Source: Gemmatimonadales bacterium (lineage in GTDB: Bacteria > Gemmatimonadota > Gemmatimonadetes > Gemmatimonadales > GWC2-71-9). Taken from it: DNA of 26,607 nt. The position numbers and the translations under genes were made by a program. The notes beneath the pieces are model-generated. The model saw only the letters and a list, made by a program, of their open reading frames with translations. It was not told the origin of the DNA and searched no databases. The stretch lies in NCBI GenBank assembly GCA_013812695.1, contig JACCSZ010000445.1, positions 1 through 26,607 of the forward strand, written 5' to 3'. This document shows positions 15,325-22,225 of this stretch, piece by piece (position 1 is the stretch's first letter; each line of letters starts with the position of its first letter).

Positions 15325-15370
15325 AATAAGATAGGCACCAGCGATTATCTCGCAAGTGCCTGATTTTATT
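15325..15370. terminator. Long stem-loop with A/T-rich base (bidirectional terminator-like)
   Basis: AATAAGATAGGCAC (15325-15338) pairs with GTGCCTGATTTTATT (15356-15370) with one mismatch and one bulge. Inside, GCGA and TCGC (15341-15344, 15350-15353) pair around TTATC. The A-rich left base and T-rich right base make it look like an intrinsic terminator in both directions. Just upstream is a smaller hairpin, GCCA-AGCGCG-TGGC. No annotated gene ends close by, so it may end an unannotated RNA. Confidence 0.5.
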
Positions 15371-15444
15371 CGGGTTACGGTACGATTAATGGATGGGAAT
15401 GTGGATAGCTAACTGACGGTCATCGATGATGCTACCCGCTTCCG

Positions 15445-15473
15445 TCCACACAATGTGGAGATGTGAATCCACA
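15445..15473. repeat. Three-arm palindrome cluster (TCCACA/TGTGGA/TCCACA)
   Basis: TCCACA at 15445-15450, TGTGGA at 15454-15459 and TCCACA at 15468-15473. The central arm can pair with either neighbour, giving two mutually exclusive hairpins with 3- and 8-base loops. It could be a regulator site or a small RNA switch. No adjacent gene in a position to be regulated is obvious. Confidence 0.35.
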
Positions 15474-15494
15474 AATCCATCTTGCCCCCAAATG

Positions 15495-15577
15495 TCATCC
15501 TGAGCGTCCGACACATCCGAGTGAGCCTCGACGATCGTTCGCGCCATCCACCCGATCCTTCGCCCCGCTCAGGATGA
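15495..15577. repeat. Inverted repeat of TCATCCTGAGC type
   Basis: TCATCCTGAGC (15495-15505) and its exact reverse complement GCTCAGGATGA (15567-15577) flank 61 bases, directly after the stop of the minus-strand gene at 15581. From memory, GTCATCCTGAGCG-type sequences recur between genes in many high-GC environmental bacterial genomes. A degenerate relative lies at 7151-7176. It may be a dispersed REP-like element or act in transcript ending. Confidence 0.5.
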
Positions 15578-15580
15578 AGC

Positions 15581-16192
15581 TCACGATTCCATCCCGACCT
15601 CGACGTAGCGATAACTGGGCTCCGGCTCCAGCGACGCGAACAGACACCCGGCCGAGCTGGCGGCAAACCACCCGGCGACGAGCGGCCGTGGCACGTCCAG
15701 CTCCTGAATGATCGCCCCCAGCCAGCGTCGGAGGTGTCTGACTTCGGGCGCGCGGCGGCCCAGCAGCGCCAGCAGCGCGCCGGCACCGGCGGTGGCGCGG
15801 AGAAAGTGCGCCAGCCCGTGGGCGCGCTGCGTGAATTCCACCGCTTTGACGCCGGGCTCGTCGAACAGCACCGCGCCCTCGAACACATCCATGGGCGGCG
15901 CGTCGAGCCGGGGTCCGAGATAGATGAACCGCCGTCCTTCGGCGGACTTCCGCTCGATCACCGCGGCGGCGGTTTCGCTGGTGAGCCGGGCCGCGTGCAG
16001 CAGATCGTCGTCGAGCAGGATGCCCACCGCTCCCGTCCACTCGAGCGCCGCGAGCGCGGTCTCGACGGGACAGCCCAGCGCATCGTCGAATGCCAGCAGC
16101 CGCGGTGCTTCGCCGGCCTGCAGGACGAAATGCGATAGCCCTTCGGCCCGGTCGGTGAACGTCCGTACGACCAACGATTGTGGTGCGGTCAT
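15581..16192 (-). CDS. Conserved-looking hypothetical protein, 203 residues
   Basis: I do not recognise a family. No signal peptide or membrane helix is seen, so it is probably cytoplasmic. Composition is rich in Ala, Leu, Glu and Arg with a mixed alpha/beta pattern. Two segments resemble each other: GLSHFVLQAGEAPRLLAF near residue 18 and GLAHFLRATAGAGALLAL near residue 124, which may reflect an internal duplication. Other recognisable stretches are GILLDDDLL, RRFIYLGPRLDAPPMDV and LVAGWFAASSAGCLF. The ATG at 16192 is the natural start, with a weak ribosome binding site. It is divergent from the alkylguanine methyltransferase gene with a gap of about 130 bases. Codon use and frame length support it being real. 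Confidence 0.6.
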   Translation of the reverse strand: MTAPQSLVVRTFTDRAEGLSHFVLQAGEAPRLLAFDDALGCPVETALAALEWTGAVGILLDDDLLHAARLTSETAAAVIERKSAEGRRFIYLGPRLDAPPMDVFEGAVLFDEPGVKAVEFTQRAHGLAHFLRATAGAGALLALLGRRAPEVRHLRRWLGAIIQELDVPRPLVAGWFAASSAGCLFASLEPEPSYRYVEVGMES

Positions 16193-16320
16193 GCGAGAAA
16201 TCTACAGGCAACGCCGCCGCCGCGTCAGAGCCGCGCCCGGACCTGTGCCCGGCTGGGCGATTGGCCCCGCCGCGAACGGCGGGCTACCTTTGGGCGGGAT
16301 TCGAGTTCCCGGAGACCCGC

Positions 16321-16842
16321 ATGCACGTGGAATGGACGACATACGGCTCGCCGGTCGGCGCGCTCACGGTAGTCGAGTGCGAGGCCGGCCCCCTCGTGGT
16401 CGAGTTCCCGCACCGCGCCACCACCGTCAAGTGGGCGGTGCGGCTTCGCTCGGCCATCCCGGAACTCCACATCGCCCAGGGACCCTGTCGCGTGACGACG
16501 GCCTGGCTCGATGGGTACTTCGGGGGAGCGCCTCGGTCCTTTCCCTACCCCGAGCATCTGAAGCGGTGGTTCGAGCTGTCGCCCGCGCAGATCGCGGTCT
16601 TCAAAATCCTGCGCAAGATTCCGGTCGGCGAAACCCGTTCCTACGACGACGTGGCTCGGGCCACGCGGCTGCACCCGCGCCAGATCGGGTGGCTGGTGGC
16701 CGCGAACCACCTGGCCATCCTCATTCCGTGCCACCGCGTCGTCGGCAAGGACGGGGCACTGGTGGGCTACGGCGGCGGGCTGGCCCGCAAGCGGTGGCTG
16801 CTCGACCATGAGCTCCGGGCGGCTGGGGTGGTGCTCCGATAA
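16321..16842 (+). CDS. ogt: Methylated-DNA-[protein]-cysteine S-methyltransferase
   Basis: Suicide DNA-repair protein that moves an alkyl group from O6-alkylguanine to its own cysteine. The 173 residues fit the Ogt/MGMT family: a variable N-terminal domain (1-80), then FELSPAQIAVFKILRKIPVGETRSYDDVA, and the active site IPCHRVV with acceptor Cys137, followed by GYGGGLARKRWLLDHE. The segment before the active site reads RQIGWLVAANH where RAVG.A...NP is usual; the binding-helix Arg and the Asn remain. The ATG has GGAG 6 bases upstream. Whether the symbol should be ogt or ada-type is not decided; no Ada N-terminal domain is present. Confidence 0.93.
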   Translation: MHVEWTTYGSPVGALTVVECEAGPLVVEFPHRATTVKWAVRLRSAIPELHIAQGPCRVTTAWLDGYFGGAPRSFPYPEHLKRWFELSPAQIAVFKILRKIPVGETRSYDDVARATRLHPRQIGWLVAANHLAILIPCHRVVGKDGALVGYGGGLARKRWLLDHELRAAGVVLR

Positions 16843-16868
16843 TGCGGTGAGACCGTCGCCCGCCTGTA

Positions 16869-17057
16869 TTGACAAATCCCAATCCACACATGACCTTAGT
16901 CCATGCTCCGCGAAGTCCAGCCCTCGCATTCTTGAGCGCATCGCCGGCCGGCCGCACCATGGGCCCGGGCGGCTTTTTCTTTGGGGCGTCTTCGCCCGAC
17001 CACGCAGGCCGGGGGTTTCCCCGGAGCCCTTGGGCTCCCTTTCAAGAGGTTGCAACA
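16869..17057 (+). promoter_or_regulatory. Long structured leader of the cold-shock gene
   Basis: A consensus -35 TTGACA lies at 16869-16874; no good -10 is seen at the optimal distance. The 5' region contains a terminator-like hairpin (listed separately), then three tight hairpins: GGGCG/CGCCC (16984-16997), CCGGGG/CCCCGG (17009-17024) and GGAGCC/GGCTCC (17023-17038). The second and third share two bases, so they cannot both form fully. AAGAGGT follows at 17044-17050, 7 bases before the ATG. Long structured leaders are typical of cspA-type genes, where folding changes with temperature. Confidence 0.5.
16943..16982 (+). terminator. Intrinsic terminator upstream of the cold-shock gene
   Basis: GCCGGCC (16943-16949) pairs with GGGCGGC (16967-16973), six of seven positions, followed at once by the T-tract TTTTTCTTT (16974-16982). 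It either ends the methyltransferase mRNA, 100 bases after its stop, or acts as an attenuator inside the cold-shock leader if transcription starts near 16869. Confidence 0.5.
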
Positions 17058-17258
17058 ATGGCGAAGGGCACGGTCAAGTGGTTCAATGATGCAAAGGGCT
17101 TTGGCTTCATCGCCCAGGACGGTGGCAAGGACGTGTTCGTGCATCACACCGCCATCATGGCCGAAGGGTTCCGTTCCCTTGCCGAGGGCGACAGTGTGGA
17201 ATTTGAGGTGGTCGAGGGTCCGAAAGGCCTTCAGGCCTCCAACGTCCGCAAGGTCTGA
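17058..17258 (+). CDS. csp: Cold-shock protein (CspA family)
   Basis: 66-residue single cold-shock domain, the standard length. It opens with MAKGTVKWFNDAKGFGFI, containing RNP1 (KGFGFI, 13-18), followed by RNP2 (VFVHH, 26-30), and ends in the usual EFEVVEGPKGLQASNV. Such proteins bind single-stranded RNA and DNA and melt RNA structure during cold shock or growth resumption. AAGAGGT sits 7 bases before the ATG. The frame stays open upstream for more than 60 codons, which is the leader and not protein. It is monocistronic as far as can be seen. Confidence 0.97.
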   Translation: MAKGTVKWFNDAKGFGFIAQDGGKDVFVHHTAIMAEGFRSLAEGDSVEFEVVEGPKGLQASNVRKV

Positions 17259-17265
17259 CACCCCC

Positions 17266-17278
17266 GGCGCTTCGCGCC
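17266..17278 (+). terminator. Weak hairpin after the cold-shock gene
   Basis: GGCGC-TTC-GCGCC starts 7 bases after the csp stop, with a pyrimidine-rich stretch following but no clean T-run. It is a possible terminator only. Confidence 0.3.
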
Positions 17279-17366
17279 CCTTCCGATTCGATTCTGATTG
17301 CCGTCACCAATCCCTCGCCATCCCGGCGGGGGGTTTGGGCTCCTGTGATCGAGGTCGCGTGGCACC

Positions 17367-17897
17367 ATGACGTCCCGCGCTCGTACGCTCGCCCTTGTCC
17401 TCATGACCGCCACGGCCGCTGTGGCGGTCGGTGCCCGTGCGGCGACTCCCGATCCCGGTCCGCTCGAGTTCCATGGCTTTCGTCCCGGAGCCAGCCTCGG
17501 TGAGCTGGAAACGCTCGTCCGGAGCCTCGACGGCCGCCTCAGGTGCGATCGGGCCAAGTCGGATCGGCGGATCACCGAATGCCGTGCGGTGGTCAACAGC
17601 CCCGAGCTCGGCGGATCCGCCAACCTGTGGATTTCCGCCGTCGACAGCGTGGCGAGCGTCATCACACTCTCGAGCGGCGTCGGCTCCGACCGGCTCGACC
17701 GCTGGCGGCAGACGCTCGAGCGCCGCTACGGGCGGGTTGACGCCCGGGTCCAAGGCTCGCAGTGGATGATGCAGTGGGTACGCCGTGGCCGGATGCTCCG
17801 ACTCACCTGGCGCGCCGAGCGGGGAGCTAAGGTGGCCTCCGTCAGCTTGATCGATGGCCGCGTCCTCGATGCCTGGGGCAAGCGCAGAAGCCGGTAG
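17367..17897 (+). CDS. Secreted hypothetical protein
   Basis: 176 residues with a clear signal peptide: basic start (MTSRAR), hydrophobic core LALVLMTATAAVAV, and an ARA cleavage site near residue 25. The mature protein of about 150 residues contains FHGFRPGASLGELETLVRSL, resembling the start of small periplasmic domains in which a conserved G..L..L.. turn precedes a helix. Cys60 and Cys72 could form a disulfide in the periplasm. The C-terminal half alternates beta strands (WMMQWVRRGRMLRLTWRAE, KVASVSLIDGRVLDAWG). No family is confidently recognised. GAGGT lies 11 bases before the ATG, a long spacing. Converges on the Smr gene with a 10-base gap. Confidence 0.65.
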   Translation: MTSRARTLALVLMTATAAVAVGARAATPDPGPLEFHGFRPGASLGELETLVRSLDGRLRCDRAKSDRRITECRAVVNSPELGGSANLWISAVDSVASVITLSSGVGSDRLDRWRQTLERRYGRVDARVQGSQWMMQWVRRGRMLRLTWRAERGAKVASVSLIDGRVLDAWGKRRSR

Positions 17898-17907
17898 ACC
17901 GGCCCAC

Positions 17908-18192
17908 TCAGTCCTTGAGCCGCACCAGAAAACTCCCCCCCGTGTCCTCCAGCACGAAATCGCGCACGGCCGAACCCTGCTCGCTGAGCGTCCGGAGGAG
18001 GACCCGGACCCGCGTCCGGATTGGGGCGCCTCCGCCGGACCGGCCCCGCCCGGTGATGATCCGGACCACCGCCCCGGGCCGCGCCCGTGACTGCGCGCGA
18101 AGGAATTGCTCCGCGTTGGTGGCCGCCTCGCTCACGGTCTGACCGTGAAGATCGAACGTGGCCGCCGCCGCCCGGTCGGTCCAATCCTGCAT
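17908..18192 (-). CDS. Small Smr-domain protein
   Basis: 94 residues consisting of one Smr domain. The hallmarks are DLHG (14-17), TGRGRSGGG (47-55) and the C-terminal GGSFLVRL. Smr domains occur at the C terminus of MutS2 and as stand-alone proteins; many nick DNA or cleave RNA, for example at collided ribosomes. This short form has no MutS or N-terminal binding domain. The ATG at 18192 is chosen because GGAGG lies 5 bases upstream; an in-frame ATG at 18255 would add 21 residues with no such site. Confidence 0.85.
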   Translation of the reverse strand: MQDWTDRAAAATFDLHGQTVSEAATNAEQFLRAQSRARPGAVVRIITGRGRSGGGAPIRTRVRVLLRTLSEQGSAVRDFVLEDTGGSFLVRLKD

Positions 18193-18326
18193 TGCCGCCT
18201 CCACCCAGAGTGAGTACGTAAATTGCACCCCTGGTGCCGCCGCTGGCCTGGACACCGTCGGACAATCTTCGCAACGCTAGCGACTACAACTCATTACGGC
18301 ATGACCACCGACCACAGGAGTGGGCC

Positions 18327-19496
18327 TTGTCATTGTCCGAACGTGTGAGGCTATTTGCGCCCCGGGTCGGCGCGCTGCTGCTCGCCGGCGCGCTGACCGG
18401 GGGGTGCGACCGCACTTCCGGCAACGTGGTGCGAATCGGGGTGGCGGGCTCGTTCAGCGACCCGATCGGGCTCCCGATGCAACAGGCCGCGGAGCTCGCC
18501 GCCGAGGAGATCAACGCGGATGGCGGGGTCAACGGACAGCGGCTCGAGCTGGTGCTCCGCGACGATTATAGCGACCCCGATTCGGCGGTCTTCGTCGCCG
18601 GCGACCTCTACAACTCCGGTGTTTCCGCGGTGGTCGGTCATCTCTTCTCGGGGATGACGCTCGCGGCTGCTCCAGTCTACAATGGCGGCGACGACCCGGT
18701 CGTGGCCATCAGCCCGTCGTCGTCCTCGCCCGAGGTCTCCGGCGCGGGCGATTACACTTTCCGCATCTGTCCGAGCGATCTGGCCCACGGCACCGCGCTC
18801 GCCCATTGGGTCCGCGACCGGCTCCATCTCCGCCGGGGCGCCGTGCTGTATCTGAACGACGAGTACGGCCGCGGTATCCGCCAGACCTTCGTCACCGAAT
18901 ACACCCGCCTTGGCGGCGTCCTGCAAGCCGTGTATCCCTACCTCGGCGAGCGTCCCGACGTCGGCCCGTACCTCGACCGGCTGGCGAAAGGAGACGCCCC
19001 GGAGTTCATCGTGGTGGCGGGGAACCGGAGCGAGGCCGAGGAAATCATCGGCCAGGCGCGGAAGCGCGGGCTCACGATGCCGGTGCTCGGCGGCGACGGC
19101 CTCGAGGGCATCCAGGAGGCCGGCGCCCTCGCGGAAGGTGTCTATCTCTCCTCCCCGTACTTCCCGTCGATCCCGAGCGCGCCCAACCGGCGGTTCGTCG
19201 AGGCATTCCGCCGGAAGTACCCGAGCGCGGGCATGCCGAACCAGCCGGCGGCCGCCGCCTACGACGCCGTCTATCTCCTGCGCGACGTGATCGCCAAGGT
19301 CGGTGGTGGCCGCGCGGCGGTGCGCGGCGCGCTGGCAAGCGTTGGCTCGGTCGCGCCGCCGCACGAGGGCGTCACCGGCACGGTGGCGTTCGACGGCAAC
19401 GGCGACGTCCCCAACCAGAGCGTGTACATCGGGCTGGTCCGGAGCGGTGCGGTCGAGGTGGTCAACGGGGCGACCGCGCCGAGGAGCACCGAGTGA
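18327..19496 (+). CDS. ABC-type branched-chain amino acid-like substrate-binding lipoprotein
   Basis: 389 residues of the type I periplasmic binding fold (LivJ/Peripla_BP_6 group). A signal peptide (LFAPRVGALLLAGALTGGC) ends in a lipobox-like TGGC with Cys27, so a lipoprotein is likely. The mature domain shows the family order: VRIGVAGSFSDPIGLPMQQAAELAAEEIN, GGVNGQRLELVLRDD, VVGHLFSGMTLAAAPVYN, AISPSSSSPEVS, and later PNQPAAAAYDAVYLL. The ligand could be an amino acid or other small molecule. ACAGGAG (18314-18320) sits 6 bases before a TTG at 18327, which gives a proper signal peptide; an in-frame ATG at 18234 lies upstream of this site. No ABC permease or ATPase follows; instead its stop overlaps the chemoreceptor start (GTGA). 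Confidence 0.88.
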   Translation: MSLSERVRLFAPRVGALLLAGALTGGCDRTSGNVVRIGVAGSFSDPIGLPMQQAAELAAEEINADGGVNGQRLELVLRDDYSDPDSAVFVAGDLYNSGVSAVVGHLFSGMTLAAAPVYNGGDDPVVAISPSSSSPEVSGAGDYTFRICPSDLAHGTALAHWVRDRLHLRRGAVLYLNDEYGRGIRQTFVTEYTRLGGVLQAVYPYLGERPDVGPYLDRLAKGDAPEFIVVAGNRSEAEEIIGQARKRGLTMPVLGGDGLEGIQEAGALAEGVYLSSPYFPSIPSAPNRRFVEAFRRKYPSAGMPNQPAAAAYDAVYLLRDVIAKVGGGRAAVRGALASVGSVAPPHEGVTGTVAFDGNGDVPNQSVYIGLVRSGAVEVVNGATAPRSTE

Positions 19497-21190
19497 GCTT
19501 CCTCCGGAGTCTCCGTCACCGAGTGATCGCGGGGATGGTGCTGTTGATCGCGCTGGTATTCGGCATCGCGCTGCTCGGCGTCAACTCGATTCGCGCGCTC
19601 GACCGGTCGGTCAGCCAGGAGCTGTCGCTGCTGCTCGAGAGCACCGATCTCGGCAACGGACTCGTGTCGGCCATGGCATCCGAGATCCGGGCGGCCGAAC
19701 AATACCTGGTGCGACCCGAGAGCCGGCTGCGTGCGCTCACCATCGAGGAGGGCGACTCGGCCTACGCCTACCAGGTCCGCTACCGCTCGCTCGGCGCGCT
19801 TACCACGGCGGACCGATACATCGTGAACAAGATTGCCGCCAACCAGGCGCAGATCGAAGTGGCGTACGGGATGGCGCACGCGCTCAACGATCTCGGCCGC
19901 GGTCCGGAGGCTCGCCGCATGGCCGACCGCGCGCGCACGCCATCGGACACGCTCCTGGGCGACGTCCGGGCGCTCGGGCTGGCGCAGACCACGCGCTCGA
20001 TCGCGCGGGCGTCGGACCTTCGGCGGCAGGCCACCAATCGCCGGAACGCGCTCTGGGGTCTTTTTCTCGCCTCATTCCTCATCGGCTCGCTCACGTCGTT
20101 CTGGACGGTGCGCTCGGTGGATCGCCCGCTCAACCAGCTCATCGGCGCCGCCGAGCGCTTCGGCGGCGGTGACCTGCGTCCCATCGAGCTCGGCGGCGGC
20201 ATGCCCACCGAGATCGAACGGCTGGCGCGAGCCATGGACGACGCCGGCGGGCGGCTCCGCGGCGTCGTGGTGTCGGTGACGAGCGAGGCGAGCCAGATCG
20301 GCAACAGCGCGAGCGATTTCTCGGCGATGAGCGAGGAGCTCGCGGCCAGCAGCGGGCAGATCTCCACCGCGATGGTGAAGATGGCCGCGAGCGCGGAGCA
20401 GCAGGTGAGCGGAATGCGGAAGGCCGACTCGCTGCTCGTGAGCCTGCGCGACATCGCCGAGGCCAACGCCCAGGCTTCGACCCGCGTGGCCGAGCTGGGC
20501 GACCGGATTCAGGAGCTGGCCGCGCGCCACCGCGCCGACGTGGCCGCCGCCGGTCAGTCGCTGCTCGATGTCCGGGAGGTGGTCCGCACCTCGGCGAACC
20601 AGGTGCAGGACTTGGCCCGGCTCTCCGAACCGATCACCGCGTTCATCGACCTGATCAAGCAGATCTCGTCTCAGACCAACCTGCTCGCGCTCAACGCGGC
20701 CATCGAGGCCGCGCGCGCCGGCGAGCATGGCCGCGGCTTCGCCGTCGTCGCGGAGGAGGTGCGGCGCCTCGCCGATTCAAGCGCGACCGCGGCGGAGGAC
20801 GTGGCCAAGACCGTGCGCCACATCCGCAACCAGGTTCAGCAGGTCGTCGGCACCATGGAGATCGGCTCGGCGAAGGTGCAGGGCATCGAGGGCGTGGCGG
20901 AGGCCGCGGCGCGCGCGCTGGAAGAAATCTCCCGCGCCGTTGGCGAGGTGCACGACGCGGCGGAGGCGGTGGCAAGCGAGGTGGCGGCCAATCAGGCCAT
21001 CGTCGCGCAGCTCGAACAGCGGACCCGCGAGGTGAGCCAGACCGCGGGCGAGCATGCGGCGTCCAGCGAGCAGGTTACCGCCGCCGCGGAGGAGCAGACG
21101 GCGAGCACCGAGGAGATGGCCGCCGCCGCCGCCGACCTGCTTCAGGGATCGACACGGCTGACGACGCTGATGCGGGAGTTCAAGACCTGA
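19493..21190 (+). CDS. Methyl-accepting chemotaxis protein
   Basis: 565 residues. Membrane helix 1 (about 11-33), a helical periplasmic domain of about 150 residues (34-185, four-helix-bundle-like), membrane helix 2 (about 186-207), HAMP (about 207-260) and a long cytoplasmic coiled-coil signalling domain. The hairpin tip (about 385-430) has the invariant SSQTNLLALNAAIEAARAGE and GRGFAVVAEEVRRLA. No CheR/CheB docking pentapeptide is at the C terminus (MREFKT). It signals through CheA/CheW, which are not in the window. Start: the GTG overlapping the upstream stop; the frame before it is a shadow of the binding-protein gene. Coupling suggests the binding lipoprotein presents its ligand to this receptor. 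Confidence 0.95.
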   Translation: MSFLRSLRHRVIAGMVLLIALVFGIALLGVNSIRALDRSVSQELSLLLESTDLGNGLVSAMASEIRAAEQYLVRPESRLRALTIEEGDSAYAYQVRYRSLGALTTADRYIVNKIAANQAQIEVAYGMAHALNDLGRGPEARRMADRARTPSDTLLGDVRALGLAQTTRSIARASDLRRQATNRRNALWGLFLASFLIGSLTSFWTVRSVDRPLNQLIGAAERFGGGDLRPIELGGGMPTEIERLARAMDDAGGRLRGVVVSVTSEASQIGNSASDFSAMSEELAASSGQISTAMVKMAASAEQQVSGMRKADSLLVSLRDIAEANAQASTRVAELGDRIQELAARHRADVAAAGQSLLDVREVVRTSANQVQDLARLSEPITAFIDLIKQISSQTNLLALNAAIEAARAGEHGRGFAVVAEEVRRLADSSATAAEDVAKTVRHIRNQVQQVVGTMEIGSAKVQGIEGVAEAAARALEEISRAVGEVHDAAEAVASEVAANQAIVAQLEQRTREVSQTAGEHAASSEQVTAAAEEQTASTEEMAAAAADLLQGSTRLTTLMREFKT

Positions 21191-21205
21191 GGTCGACGAA
21201 GAGCC

Positions 21206-21577
21206 CTAGCGCCGCTTGGCCGCCTTGGACGCCTTGAGCACCTTCTTGACCGCCTTCACCGGCTTGACCGTTTTCCCTTTCGCGCGCGCCTTGAGCTTCA
21301 GGGCCCGTTCGCGGTCCGCCGCCTTGTCCGCCCGCCGTTGCTCCGCGGCATGAATCTCCGCCAAGAGACGGTCACCCTCGTCCTGGCCCAGCAGTGAGCG
21401 CCGGGTCGCATACCGGATCAGTTCCTCGGCGTCCTGGACATGGAACTCTGCCAGCCGCGCGCCCGCCCGAATGACATTGCCAAGGGCATCCGCGACCGGG
21501 CTCCGCAGCACGTTCGCGATGCCGGGCAGGGTTTCGAGCAGCGTCGAGATCTGGGAACCGCCGAGTTCGGACACCAC
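21206..21577 (-). CDS. Small protein with histone H1-like Lys/Ala tail
   Basis: About 123 residues. The N-terminal two thirds are helical (ISTLLETLPGIANVLRSPVA, GNVIRAGARLAEFHVQDAEEL), followed by a charged region, and the last 35 residues are a basic Lys/Ala/Val tail with repeated KPVKAVKK and KASKAAKR units. Such tails occur in histone H1-like and AlgP/PhaF-like proteins, which bind DNA or polyphosphate or PHA granules. GAGGAGG lies 5 bases before a GTG at 21577, preferred over the ATG at 21646. Converges on the chemoreceptor gene with a 15-base gap. A DNA-binding role is plausible but unproven. Confidence 0.7.
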   Translation of the reverse strand: MVSELGGSQISTLLETLPGIANVLRSPVADALGNVIRAGARLAEFHVQDAEELIRYATRRSLLGQDEGDRLLAEIHAAEQRRADKAADRERALKLKARAKGKTVKPVKAVKKVLKASKAAKRR

Positions 21578-21690
21578 GAAATCCTCCTCGACCCGCAGGG
21601 CTGCAGCTCGGCAACGGTGCCGGCAGTGTGACCCGAATTCTCGCACCGGCGCCGGAGCTTCGCTAGTAGTATGACCAAGTACTCTCAGTA

Positions 21691-22104
21691 TTACCTGACC
21701 ACGAGCTGCCCGCGCATGTCGTAGGCCCGGTGAGGCAGGCAGTAAAACGCGTATCGACCTGCGGGAATCCGGGGCACCACCATCCGGTAGTCCGTCCCCT
21801 CAGCCGTCAGCAGCGGGCTGCTCAGGTCGCTCGAGCGGCGAGGAAGCGCGGACGTGATGGCGCTCCGCACGCCGGCAGCGAGCCCGGCACTCTCGAAGAC
21901 GACGCTGTGCGGCCCCCCGCTGGCAATCTGGAACACCACGATGTCATTCGGCTGGACCGCCACGCTGGCGGGCTCGAACCGATAGTCGTCCTTGGCCGCA
22001 TTGGCGATCAGGCGGACCACGTGCGTCGATTGAGCGGACGTCGGCATCGCACCCAAACCCACCAGCAACATGAGCGTGCCCAACAGCTTGGTCATGCCCC
22101 ACAT
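21691..22104 (-). CDS. Secreted cupredoxin (plastocyanin/azurin-like blue copper protein)
   Basis: 137 residues with signal peptide (LLGTLMLLVGLGAMPTSA). The mature part is a single cupredoxin domain: FEPASVAVQPNDIVVFQ, then GPHSVVF with ligand His66, and YCLPHRAYDMRGQLVV with ligands Cys122, His125 and Met130. The full type I copper set (His, Cys, His, Met) is present, so it should carry electrons in the periplasm. Its redox partner is unknown and no oxidase or dehydrogenase gene is adjacent. GGGGAGGG lies 7 bases before the ATG. Confidence 0.88.
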   Translation of the reverse strand: MWGMTKLLGTLMLLVGLGAMPTSAQSTHVVRLIANAAKDDYRFEPASVAVQPNDIVVFQIASGGPHSVVFESAGLAAGVRSAITSALPRRSSDLSSPLLTAEGTDYRMVVPRIPAGRYAFYCLPHRAYDMRGQLVVR

Positions 22105-22225
22105 ATGTGAGCCCTCCCCGAATCAAGGCGGCGCGGACCTTTGCGCGCTCGCAGAGCAACAGGTAAATTGAGAAGAGGTAGGGTAGCCACTTCCGTGCCA
22201 CCAGACCCTGCCGGAAGGGCTGGCT

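Larger units (their letters stand above)
14933..15580. other. Gene-free island, AT-richer than its surroundings
   Basis: About 650 bases between the hairpin after the YhaM-like gene and the stop of the next minus-strand gene. I find no convincing gene: open frames exist on both strands (for example 14917-15195) but have no family resemblance or good ribosome binding site. The left part is of ordinary composition and may hold a decayed coding remnant. The part from about 15320 to 15480 is clearly AT-richer than the rest of the window and carries a long stem-loop, a three-arm palindrome cluster and a dispersed inverted repeat, listed separately. Candidate explanations are a small RNA locus or the scar of a lost mobile element; nothing decides between them. 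Confidence 0.5.

Noticed and set aside
16869..17057. N-terminal extension of the cold-shock protein by 63 codons
   Set aside because: Csp proteins are about 66-70 residues and start MAKGTVKWF; the open leader frame is explained by high GC, and a ribosome binding site precedes the internal ATG.
18806..19492. 229-codon upstream extension of the chemoreceptor frame
   Set aside because: It runs out of frame through the binding-protein gene and is Arg/Pro/Gly-rich; the GTG at 19493 overlapping the upstream stop is the natural start and gives a normal first membrane helix.
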